DNA of 64,000 nt from NCBI RefSeq assembly GCF_000022205.1, contig NC_012028.1, positions 434,001 to 498,000 on the forward strand, in the 5' to 3' direction. This document shows positions 45,001 to 52,233 of this stretch, piece after piece. The notes below the pieces were generated by a model. The model saw nothing but the letters and a program-made list of their open reading frames with translations, was not told where the DNA came from and did not search any database. Source of the DNA: Halorubrum lacusprofundi ATCC 49239 (GTDB lineage: Archaea; Halobacteriota; Halobacteria; Halobacteriales; Haloferacaceae). Numbering within the stretch: position 1 is the first letter of the stretch; the number at the start of each line of letters is the position of its first letter. The translations under genes were made by a program, and so were the position numbers.

Positions 45001-47287
45001 TTTCTCCGTGTGAGTTCGGCACCGGCGCTCCGTCATTCACAGTTTGTGATTGGTCCGGCAGCTTATTAGTGGAACTATCTGGACTAGAAGAGTCCTCATA
45101 TGCCTCTAGTTTGTCTGTACTTTGTTGCCACGCGTATTCTTCCCACTCTCCGAGGATCGACTCTGCATTCCCATCGGTAGACTGGACTGCATCGAGCAAT
45201 GCTTCTAAGTCGTCTTGTTTGATGGTCTCTTGATCCCAATCGTACTCACCATCAGCATCAAGTGTGTCAATAAAGTGTGTCCCTTCTGCGAGTAGATTCT
45301 CTAAAACACCACCGTCTACCGACGTCGACATCGCAAATCCGGGGAGTGTTTCGAACCGTCGGCCAAGCGAGCAGAAGCCCGCTGCTTGCTCTAGGAGTTG
45401 CTTTCCATCCTCACGGTGAGCAGCTGCCGAATCGGTCGGTGCGATACCAACCACGTTGTAGAACATTGCATGTTTCGGAGTATCTGCAGGGTTCCGTAGC
45501 ACACGGCCAATACGTTGGACGAGTGCCTGATTGACACCGCCAGTAGCCATGTTGATCGCCACCGACGCGTGTTGCATATCGACACCTTCTCCCAGCAAAT
45601 CACCAGTTCCAAGAAGAATCCCAGAACTTTCGGGCTCGTCGAATTCATCGATGGTCTCACGCAGCTCTGTACGGCTTTGTGATCCAGAGACGAGATAGAT
45701 CGATGCTGGATTGGCAACAACATCGTTAAGTCGAGACTCTAGTTCTTCGACTTGCGCATTGCTATCTGCGAGGACGACCACCTTCTCTGTCGTGTGATGT
45801 TGAACGACGAGGTTGATGACAGCATCCAAGACTGGCGAAAGATTCCATTTCTTGGTCCGTCGTGAGAACAATCGCGTAACTAGTTCTCGGAACTCCTCGT
45901 CTTGCTGCTTCAGTTGGTTGCCTTCCTTGGTGTGGGAAAACCGCCGTAGGTCATCGTACGTTCTGAGTCGACGATCGGTTTTGAGTGTGAGTTCTCCTTG
46001 CGTGAGGCGGGTTTGGAAGTCACGAAATGCCTGGTCTGCCCGGGTTGCGACTTTCTGTAGATCGTCCCCAACGACATCGTATGGCGCATAGTGTACTTCC
46101 CAGTCGAAGGATGGAATGACACCGTCTGTTCTCGCCTCGGAGATCGTATATCGCTTGATTTCTGGCCCAATACTGTTCGAGAGTCGTTCTTTGATGCGTT
46201 GACTATCGCTTCCAGCATCGTCGACAGAGCCGGACATCGCCAGTACATCCCCGTCGAACTCGTCGAGGAGCGATCCCCATTCAGTGCCAGTAGCGTAATG
46301 ATGAGCCTCGTCAAGTAAGACTAGATCGTATGCTATCTGGTGGTCGTTCACCAGCGATTGCGGAGTCCGGAAATGAATCGTCCCCCATTGGAGTGTGATG
46401 TCGTCACTGCCCTTCGTTCGCTCCTGTGGGATATTCAAGTGTTTTTCGAATGCACGACGCCACTGTTCGAGGATGAGGTCGCTGTGGGCGACGATAAGAA
46501 TGTCATCGCTTCCATTTGACTCTGATTCAGATACCAAACCACCGATTGCTTGATCGGCCGGATGTAACTCCCCATACTGGAGCGCGATAGCACCAAGACC
46601 GAGAACGGTCTTGCCTGTGGCTGTTGCCATATCGACGTAGCCACGTCGGTCCTTTTTCCACCACTTTTGGAGTGCATCACGCTGGTGGTCCCACAGTGGG
46701 GTCATCATCTGTGGTTCGTCTAACAGCGACAGGAGTCCTCGTGAGGCACGGTCCTCAAATTTAGTCAACAACAGATCAACATTCGAGGCTATAGTCTCAT
46801 TGCCGAATAGCTGCGTTGTTATATCAGATACTGTGGTACCGGAGAGATTGAACGAGACGCTCAGATCGTCACCAACATGTCGGGTAAGGAGTTTTTCAAT
46901 GAGTGCCTCAGTTGCCTTTTCTACATCGTCGATACCAAAATCAGTCGTCGTGATTTCGTGACTTAATTCGTTGAGTTGGAACGCAAGCAAACCCAGCTTC
47001 TCGTCGTCGACTTGTTCTTCCAGGACTTTGGGCAGGTCGGCATACCGACCAGCCGTTTTCTTCAATCCTCGCCGATAATAGGTTCCTAATTCCCGTCCGA
47101 AGTCATCTTTAGAAAGAGTAAGGTCACTAATTTGAATCCCTGAAGAGATATCTTTAGCCGTGTCATCAATATAGGTCGACCACTCCGTTTTAGGGCGTTT
47201 GAGAAGGAACGCATCGTGGTATTCTTCTCCTATCGATTGTATCCCACGTGCCCGATCGTCGACAAGATCGTCAATATTTCGTCCCAT
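39008..47287 (-). CDS. giant fusion: SF2 helicase, HNH-type repeats, DUF4011/SF1 helicase, Vsr-like nuclease
   Basis: About 2759 aa from ATG 47287 (MGRNIDDLVDDRARGIQSIG); a GTG start 27 nt upstream is possible. Domains in order: SF2 helicase with YVDMATATGKTVLGLGAIAL (about 220) and YDLVLLDEAHHYATGTEWGS (about 325), helicase C with QALVQRIGRVLRNPA near 610; repeats DEIRRLNKELGQVPTRAEMT and QEIAADLGKVPTSTDINEHG (about 840-960) resembling homing-endonuclease-associated repeats; an acidic linker; a DUF4011-like start (WKSQLLDLTRRNKLISFKPT); SF1 Walker A FVLQGPPGTGKSQTISNIIA (about 1512), motif II AVVFDEASQIVPQDAISSLI (about 2140), then RLNVAVTRAKEKITVVCSM; a Vsr/MTES-type nuclease with GIECDGAAYHSSKTARDRDR (about 2480); and a winged-helix-like end. 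Two complete helicases and a nuclease in one chain suggest phage DNA targeting. It lies downstream of the second AddB-AddA pair on the same strand. Confidence 0.85.
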   Translation of the reverse strand: MGRNIDDLVDDRARGIQSIGEEYHDAFLLKRPKTEWSTYIDDTAKDISSGIQISDLTLSKDDFGRELGTYYRRGLKKTAGRYADLPKVLEEQVDDEKLGLLAFQLNELSHEITTTDFGIDDVEKATEALIEKLLTRHVGDDLSVSFNLSGTTVSDITTQLFGNETIASNVDLLLTKFEDRASRGLLSLLDEPQMMTPLWDHQRDALQKWWKKDRRGYVDMATATGKTVLGLGAIALQYGELHPADQAIGGLVSESESNGSDDILIVAHSDLILEQWRRAFEKHLNIPQERTKGSDDITLQWGTIHFRTPQSLVNDHQIAYDLVLLDEAHHYATGTEWGSLLDEFDGDVLAMSGSVDDAGSDSQRIKERLSNSIGPEIKRYTISEARTDGVIPSFDWEVHYAPYDVVGDDLQKVATRADQAFRDFQTRLTQGELTLKTDRRLRTYDDLRRFSHTKEGNQLKQQDEEFRELVTRLFSRRTKKWNLSPVLDAVINLVVQHHTTEKVVVLADSNAQVEELESRLNDVVANPASIYLVSGSQSRTELRETIDEFDEPESSGILLGTGDLLGEGVDMQHASVAINMATGGVNQALVQRIGRVLRNPADTPKHAMFYNVVGIAPTDSAAAHREDGKQLLEQAAGFCSLGRRFETLPGFAMSTSVDGGVLENLLAEGTHFIDTLDADGEYDWDQETIKQDDLEALLDAVQSTDGNAESILGEWEEYAWQQSTDKLEAYEDSSSPDSSTNKLPDQSQTVNDGAPVPNSHGEIPATKQKRIEDLLNQQPTDLSALQVQWTFSSEREVEEYLRSELNAYYFRDGEGLVWASDKAETLIETIKKSTQEPSSDDLLDEIRRLNKELGQVPTRAEMTNRGSYTLDQYENTFDTWTQAVRKAGLTPRGTSKQSYTREEVLHVLQEIAADLGKVPTSTDINEHGPFSSPTIYKHFDSIFEARKAAGVDQVDETTGIVVEDGVQANALAEYYDLFRTFASLLEELIESDQTSYRVDDDDPMNRWYTEVQNVVFGSGLTDEAPSYGQQQGSRNTHKMEEYRRAYGDGNQVTDYQCVPAERLGDVDDFEVFIREHITESGEEVYLPIAPQTEMALPIVVDSEEELVAAVRLLEEFPAEPAPATDGPDEAGSNEEDEPQNSEESTGGAETARDDGGEEPDEPDRGSTSDPESDQPIFWDRNVDLITEYDEQDSDQRVGDSPSTGSPLDKKIDEWKSQLLDLTRRNKLISFKPTKTKSLPFEETDPIAIASQLANGEDLYIRKQPDKDETDEDSTQNQDEGPEIEPKELLSSRTPDESDNSLHNIRLNNKQYLRERGVASLYLSLGMLRWYSVDYSDEANRSPLFLAAVELVEKTNPDGERHDYVIKPKVDGLRINPALRKKLAAERGISLPADDALSLDEIDAAFASVYESLRGFDRWTIQQDIVLGIFDFTKFSLYSDLERNRSQIKSDPIIQALNGDMKPIREAEGDITTPTATELDDVVDPIDTYQVLDADSSQQEAIEAAKRGKSFVLQGPPGTGKSQTISNIIAEKLAAGERVLFVSEKQAALDVVKNRLDNVGLARFCLEVHGEKATNVEVLGSLEQELKASQIKPAKGRSKQLQKLRNRRDTINQYGQQLFYSPDGWNLTAYQAFGIVSEHAKSPRIDVGITQPLGVKQETLDTAVDELETLARFDTQIDAYETSPWRHTTLRQWGVDTGDSMRQSLNKQLAAIDTLQTVSDTLDAELGLQPQSLTEFREVTQLVSLLSDRPDIAWQEAFFDGSFALEGGRFEELAELEGERDELMGDLSENYHRSFFSANGSELNDELAGYGFLKILKSGYRSLKRKLTNHTQDGYSPDHEQLLEDTRKLAEVQRIEDRREEYQGIIQRLGPLYEGGDTDWEGLVEAQSWVATLDTFDTVDTQPVIEALLDNSLPNVDPLLEQTTDALSQYDEAAEFFEGAMAVEEMTVNGTALNQALLSELSGLLGELREDVSKLQQRVQFASQLDTVRETICEEYVDQFLRGDYSSEHLVSAFEKRFYTKWLNSVYEHTDLGSFNADEMERYLEDFRSLDQEQQELAKIEVQHLITNQRPTLNLQHAASSEQVLLRREAEKQRRHKPLRELFDEAGSLITQLTPCFMMSPLSVAQYLKSDSIEFDAVVFDEASQIVPQDAISSLIRADQAIIAGDTKQLPPTSFFQSDVETTGDVREDLDSILEETAAVLPEKNLRWHYRSRTEELIQFSNHHYYNNSLRTFPENDPDVETGVYFEYVKDGVYDRGGSRQNEIEAQRVIDLIEDHAENNSDKSLGVIAFSSAQEQAIRDALIERREENAVLDAFVSQDDVLDEFFIKNLEMVQGDERDRMIFSVGYGPAEDGTISTNFGPLNKSGGERRLNVAVTRAKEKITVVCSMQPGDIDLSGSNSTGAQDFKNYLEYAQKGTQALQRNDQVTTTLDFDSQFEEAVYEALEAEGHDVVSQVQSSSYSIDLAIKHPEQPGKFVLGIECDGAAYHSSKTARDRDRTRQMVLEDLGWTIHRIWSPDWTSNREQQIKQITEKIDSLVAGKSESTTEDVPKHEPEAVASKSKFDHEGLAEYVEPSLEWSDRYSVDLRGQNNANLNAIEDTVTQNGPIEYKTAMQTFLDVWSQSRAGKKIQRIFKSGVSELKRQNKIYERDGFLWPNRHDLEFRVRVNTESATRTIGEIPTEEIAKAVAILLKEGGTMTRDDLVLETSRLIGYQRRGKRIEERVQGAIELLEDRGAVSQTSSGNQTHHSDANIDAELLSRIY

Positions 47288-47542
47288 TATATATACGAGC
47301 AGAGTAGCTACCACTTGCTAAGTATTGGCGTGGTATGTAGGTTCCGTTGACAGGGGCAAGCGTTGTTAATTCATTATTTTGTTACATTCGTTGATTTTGT
47401 ACTATCGATCTTGTCTAAAATCTTATCTATGAACTCGTGGCCACGACACCGTCCAGATTAGGGGATCTCTAAGGATTAGGAAATGGAGTACTTGACTTGT
47501 GATTAGTTATCCAAAATTCAGGTAATTTATCCTAACACGATA

Positions 47543-47914
47543 TTATCTATATTGCCGAACCAGATCCTGGATTTCTCCCTTATCGAGCGGCTCAATCTTT
47601 ACACGCTTGCCGTCAAAAGTGTAAAAGATCTCAGCTGTCACGGTTCGGTCTGGATACAGTTCAGACACAATGTGATAGTAGACACTCAATTGCTTACGAT
47701 ATTCGGATTCTGCGTGTTGATCTAAGTCAGTCTTGTGGTCGACAATTTCGATGCGGTCAGGAGTGATATGGAGGAGATCGATGATCCCAGAGATCGTCAC
47801 ACGCTCGCCGTCGACATCGACTGGAAGGAACGCCTGTTCCTCGGCTATGGTCTGTCCCTCCATCGAGTCTAACAGTACCTTGACGTTGGCTTCATCCTCG
47901 CTGTCGGGCTCTAT
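47543..47914 (-). pseudogene. C-terminal part of the second AddA-like gene, separated by an IS200/IS605 element
   Basis: The frame is open from 47914 (ATA-GAG-CCC) to TGA/TAA at 47543, 123 residues: IEPDSEDEANVKVLLDSMEG, then the PD-(D/E)XK nuclease core ERVTISGIIDLLHITPDRIE and IVDHKTDLDQHAESEYRKQL. It aligns with the C-terminus of the intact paralog at 8652-11498. Joining codon 49767-49765 to 47914-47912 gives an uninterrupted chain of 946 aa, against 948 in the paralog. A stand-alone product from the internal ATG at 47863 is possible. Confidence 0.85.
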
Positions 47915-47933
47915 CTTTTTTCAAGGCGAGAAT

Positions 47934-47951
47934 CCCGCCGTTTACGGCGGG
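47934..47951 (+). repeat. left subterminal hairpin of the IS200/IS605 element
   Basis: Perfect 7-bp stem with loop TTTA, about 20 nt from the left end. TnpA of this family recognises such hairpins in single-stranded DNA. Confidence 0.7.
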
Positions 47952-48056
47952 CGTGAAGCCGACAACTCCCTCACGTTCCACCGTCGGTTGCAGTCTGAAT
48001 ACCCCACGACGGCAAACCTTTATTAGAATTGGGTGTGTAGAAATCAGTACGACCAA

Positions 48057-48449
48057 ATGAAGTACAACCTCGAAACTGGGTCGCACACGGTCTACGCGCT
48101 CCAATATCACTTCGTGACCGTCACGAAGTACCGCGCAGACCTACTCACCGACGAAATCGCAGAACGGGTCGGTGAGATTGCCAGCGACATCTCCGAGGAC
48201 TTCGGCGTAAACATCCAGAACGTCAACGGCGGAAGCGACCACGTTCACATCCTCTTCACGGCGAAGCCAACGACCGACCTCACCAAGTTCATCAACTCAC
48301 TCAAGGGCGTCACATCTCGCAAAATCCGTGACGAGAACCCCGAGGTTCGGCAGGCGCTCGACAAAGCGTTCTGGCAACCGGGATACTTCCTCACCACCAC
48401 TGGCCAAGTGAGCATCGACGTGCTGATGGAGTACGTGGAGGAGCAGTAG
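48057..48449 (+). CDS. tnpA: TnpA, Y1 transposase of IS200/IS605 family
   Basis: I start at ATG 48057 (MKYNLETGSHTVYALQYHFV), giving 130 aa, the family size. The HUH motif is in GGSDHVHILFTAKPTTDLTK (HVH), and the catalytic tyrosine lies in KAFWQPGYFLTTTGQVSIDV or the following EYVEEQ. It catalyses single-strand excision and insertion. TnpB begins 1 nt after its stop. Confidence 0.92.
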   Translation: MKYNLETGSHTVYALQYHFVTVTKYRADLLTDEIAERVGEIASDISEDFGVNIQNVNGGSDHVHILFTAKPTTDLTKFINSLKGVTSRKIRDENPEVRQALDKAFWQPGYFLTTTGQVSIDVLMEYVEEQ

Positions 48450-48450
48450 C

Positions 48451-49710
48451 GTGTCCACGACCGTCACGAAGACGTTGCAGGCGACGTTCGCACCCCCCAC
48501 CGCGCACAAGCAGTCGAAACTCAACGACCTGCTCGAAACCTACCGTGACGGTCTGCAAGAAGCGTTCGACGCCGGGGCGAGTACCATGTCCTCGGTGAGC
48601 GACATCGTGACGCCCTACGACTTGCCGTATCAGGCCAAAGCCGCGCTCTGCAACTACGTCCCGAAACTCCGCAAGACGTACAACGCGCAGGATTTGGACG
48701 ACGAACACCCGATACGACTCACGAACCAAGCCGCGAAGTTCGACCACTCGGAAGAACGCGACTACGAGTTTACGTGGTGGGTTCCTCGTCCCGGTCGGGG
48801 AACGAATTTCTGGATGCCGCTCCGCATCAATCCCGAACAGGAAGACCTCTGGCACGACCTCGTATCCGAGGACGCGAAAGCGGGCGAGATACGGCTTCAA
48901 CAGCATCGGAAGAATTGGGTACTACACGTCACCGTCGAGTACCCGGTTGAAGAACCAGCGGCGGACGGTGACGCCACGCACATCGGCTTAGACATCGGAG
49001 AAACCGCCCTCATCACGGGCTGTGCCCTCAAGGACGGTTCTCCGACTGACCCGTTCGTGTGTAGCGGAAGCAGAGCGAAGCATCTCCGAAAAGAGATGCA
49101 CACGACCCTGAAACGACTGCAAGAGCGTGACGCTTCGGAGTGGCGTACCGACGAACGGTTCGACCACTACCAGAACGCCCTCACCGACATCGTGGAGAAA
49201 GCGTCTCGGGAAGCCGTCGAGTACGCCAAGCAGTTTGAAAATCCGGTGTTGGTGATGGAGGACTTGACGTACATCCGTGAGCGTCTCGACTACGGGAAGT
49301 ACATGAACCGTCGGCTTCACTCGTGGGCGTTCGCCCGACTCCAAGGGCGCATCGAGGACAAGGCGACGGAAGCAGGTATTCCGGTCGAGTACGTGAATCC
49401 GGCGTACACCTCGCAGACGTGCCACTCGTGCCACCGCATCGGTCGGCGGGACTCGCAGGCCGAGTTCCGGTGTCCGAACGATGACTGCCACGTTTCGACG
49501 TTTCAGGCCGACATCAACGCTTCCGCGAATATCGCACGACGGGTTGACCCGTGGGGAGAGAGCGTCCCGCTTGACAAGGCCGGACGCGATGACTCGCCTC
49601 GGGATGGGAGCGGTTGTGACACCGCCACGACTCACCGTGAGAAGAGCGTACCAGCGCAGATGACGCTCACGGCCTACGAAGAGTCGAAACCCTCTACCAG
49701 CGACGACTGA
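48451..49710 (+). CDS. tnpB: TnpB, RNA-guided nuclease of IS200/IS605 family
   Basis: 419 aa starting with GTG 48451 (MSTTVTKTLQATFAPPTAHK). The RuvC-like residues are in ATHIGLDIGETALITGCALK (Asp), NPVLVMEDLTYIRERLDYGK (Glu) and CHVSTFQADINASANIARRV (Asp). A zinc ribbon lies between (TCHSCHRIGRRDSQAEFRCP, then NDDC). TnpB proteins cut DNA guided by an RNA from the element's right end and favour retention of the IS. All key residues are present, so it may be active. Confidence 0.93.
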   Translation: MSTTVTKTLQATFAPPTAHKQSKLNDLLETYRDGLQEAFDAGASTMSSVSDIVTPYDLPYQAKAALCNYVPKLRKTYNAQDLDDEHPIRLTNQAAKFDHSEERDYEFTWWVPRPGRGTNFWMPLRINPEQEDLWHDLVSEDAKAGEIRLQQHRKNWVLHVTVEYPVEEPAADGDATHIGLDIGETALITGCALKDGSPTDPFVCSGSRAKHLRKEMHTTLKRLQERDASEWRTDERFDHYQNALTDIVEKASREAVEYAKQFENPVLVMEDLTYIRERLDYGKYMNRRLHSWAFARLQGRIEDKATEAGIPVEYVNPAYTSQTCHSCHRIGRRDSQAEFRCPNDDCHVSTFQADINASANIARRVDPWGESVPLDKAGRDDSPRDGSGCDTATTHREKSVPAQMTLTAYEESKPSTSDD

Positions 49711-49734
49711 CTGGTATTCCCCCTGCGTGGGAAG

Positions 49735-49754
49735 CCTCGCCGTTTACGGCGAGG
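49735..49754 (+). repeat. right subterminal hairpin of the IS200/IS605 element
   Basis: Perfect 8-bp stem with loop TTTA, ending 10 bp before the right boundary. The same region likely forms part of the TnpB guide RNA scaffold. Confidence 0.7.
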
Positions 49755-49764
49755 AGGATGTCAC

Positions 49765-52233
49765 ATCCTCGCCGAGTACGTATGCCTCAGCGAAGTCGTG
49801 GACCTGTGAGCCAAACTCCATCCCGCGGCCACCAGTACCGTCGTCAAAGACAGCATCGTCAATGAACGTGTGTGGTGAGAACCGTGGAGACCCCTCACTC
49901 GCCGAGATTTCTACCTCGAAGGGAGACTCATCTACGGGCTCGGGCGTGAACGATGAAAGGTCGGGGTTGACAGCCTCGACGTCGACAGGAAGCTCCTCGA
50001 GAAACGTATTGGGATTCTCACCAGCGGTAAACACAACATGGTTCTCAGCGCGTGTGATGGCGACATAAAGCAATCTTCGTTCCTCATCATACTCGCGTGG
50101 GAGACATCGTCGGAGGACGTCTAGCTTCCAATTATCGTAGACGTACGGAACTCCATGAGCCACTTCCGAGTACAGTTTACGTCGACGGAGGCCGATGGGA
50201 TCGTCGTAGGAGATATCAGTCCCACTTCCTCCTGAGGAAGGGAACTTATTGGTATTCATATTCGCGAGGATCACGATGGGATATTCGAGACCCTTCGTCG
50301 CGTGGATGGTCTGGACGGTCACTGAGTTGGTGCCAGCGCCAGCTTGGACCTCGTGTGTGCTGCCGGACTCGATTGCATCCTCAATGAACCGGATCAGATC
50401 GCCCCGGGTGAGCGTCGTAGCCTCGTACACTGACTGGACAGTATGGAGCACAACATCGGCCGTCGGACCCTCACAACCATATCGCTCAAATACGCGACGG
50501 GCAACGCCACCGAACGTCTCCAGTTTACGTAGCTCCTCCCGGAACCCGATCATCATCTCCGGATACGCCTCGTTTTTTAGGACTGCCTTTGACTCGTCGA
50601 TTGTATAGCCTGCTTCCTCCAGGACGAGTGCCCAGCCGCGGTCGGCGTCCCGTTCAAGGATCCGGAACCATGCTAAGAGGAGCTTGGCAGCGTCAGTGCG
50701 GAACACCTCGATACCACCCTCGTACGCCATCGGAAGGCCACATTCCTCAGCCACATCCAACAGATCACGCCCGAAATCTCGAGTCCGCGTTACCACAGCT
50801 ATATCACTGTACGTAGGTGCACGAAGTTCGCCATCTTTCTCAACCGCATAGGACTCGTTCCCAGTGATCTCATCGATTTTCGTGAGAATTGCTTCGTGTT
50901 CTTTGTCGCTGCGTATCGCCTCGATGATGCTGTTGTCGTAGTCAGCATCTGCAGTGAGCGACGTGATTTTCTCTCGAACGGCGTCGACATCGACTGATTC
51001 AGAGCTTGTCGCTGGTGTCGTGAGCGCATGCTCGGTGAAGTCCAACACCGACTGCGTCGAGCGGTAGTTGGTATCCAATTCAAGTTTCGTGACCGGTGTT
51101 GTGGGATACTGGATCCGGTCGTAGTCGTTGTTCAACTCCGTAGTGAACCGCTCAAGTCGCGTCTCGAACTCCCGGATGTTGTCGACATCAGCATATTGGA
51201 AACTGTAGATACTCTGTTTCCAGTCGCCGACCACACAGATATTGTTCGTCCCCGCCAGCAGTAGCGTCAGCTTGAACTGGATCTCACTGGAGTCCTGAAA
51301 CTCGTCGACCATCACATATTCGTAGCCCAGCTCCTCCCGGAGTTCGTGGTCTTCGCACAATAGAACAAACGCGAACAGCTGGAGGAAGCTGAAGTTCAGA
51401 TAATTGCGCCGGAGCGCAAACGAGAGGTAGGCGTGATACATGTCGTGAATGAACGTCTTGAGTTCCTCTCGGTCTTCCTCAAACACGCGACGGGCAACCG
51501 TGTCTGGTACCTGCTTACCGCCGTCACGAATTTCCCACCGTTCGGGAGCCTCCGGGAGGTAAGCCTTGTTCTCACCGTACTTATTGAGCTTCGCACGAAG
51601 GCGTGATTGTTTGCTCCCACCGTTCCGTGGTTCGTTAATCTCCTCAAACAGGTCCTCGAACGCCTCGAAATCGCCGTCAAGATGCGACTCGCCGTCGCGA
51701 TACCAGCCCTTGGCCGTGGGGAACACGCCCTTCGCGGCAAGTTCCTTGATCAAATCAAGCAGTTCTGTGGTATCTGAGATGGCGGTGAAAAACGAGTTAT
51801 ACTCCGGATTAGTGTCCATAAACTGCCCGATGAACTCGTCGAACAGTGCCTCCTCAACTAGCTCATCCTCAAGGATCTGAGTTGACCCTGTAATCCGGTC
51901 ATCGATACCGAGGTACGTCGGGACGGCATGGCCGTGTTCCTCCAGCAGATCGTTTGCCAGCGAGTGGAACGTCTGGATGGGTGCGTCTGTCAACTCCCGC
52001 ATGCCATACTCACTTTGGCTCACGATCCGCTCCTTCATTTCGGCAGCCGCGTTGTTTGTGAACGTCACTAAGAGAATATCCGCAGGGTCAACATCACTCT
52101 GCTCGACAATCGTCGCGTACCGACGAGTGACGGTGAATGTCTTTCCGGTTCCGGCGCCAGCGTCGACGAGATGTAGTCCGTCTGTACTCTCAATGAGTCG
52201 ACCTTGTTTCTCATTGGGATCGAAGTCGCTCAT
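49765..52233 (-). pseudogene. N-terminal part of the second AddA-like helicase, cut by the IS200/IS605 element
   Basis: From ATG 52233 (MSDFDPNEKQGRLIESTDGL) 823 codons of host gene remain. All SF1 helicase motifs are present: VDAGAGTGKTFTVTRRYATI, ILLVTFTNNAAAEMKERIVS, EYVMVDEFQDSSEIQFKLTL near 305-320, VVGDWKQSIYSFQYADVDNI, VTVQTIHATKGLEYPIVILA and RRLLYVAITRAENHVVFTAG. The local frame ends a few residues into the element. The nuclease domain is in the separate 3' part, so any product would be a helicase without nuclease. Its start overlaps the AddB-like stop. Confidence 0.88.

Larger units (their letters stand above)
47915..49764 (+). mobile_element. IS200/IS605-family element (TnpA + TnpB) inserted in the AddA-like gene
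   Basis: About 1850 bp with subterminal hairpins: CCCGCCG-TTTA-CGGCGGG (47934-47951) near the left end and CCTCGCCG-TTTA-CGGCGAGG (49735-49754) near the right. Both share the CCG-TTTA-CGG core. There is no target duplication. The boundaries are set by the precise in-frame fusion of the flanking gene halves, so the exact ends could shift by a few bases only if flanking bases repeat. The region after TnpB (49700-49764) would hold the guide-RNA scaffold of TnpB. Confidence 0.82.
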
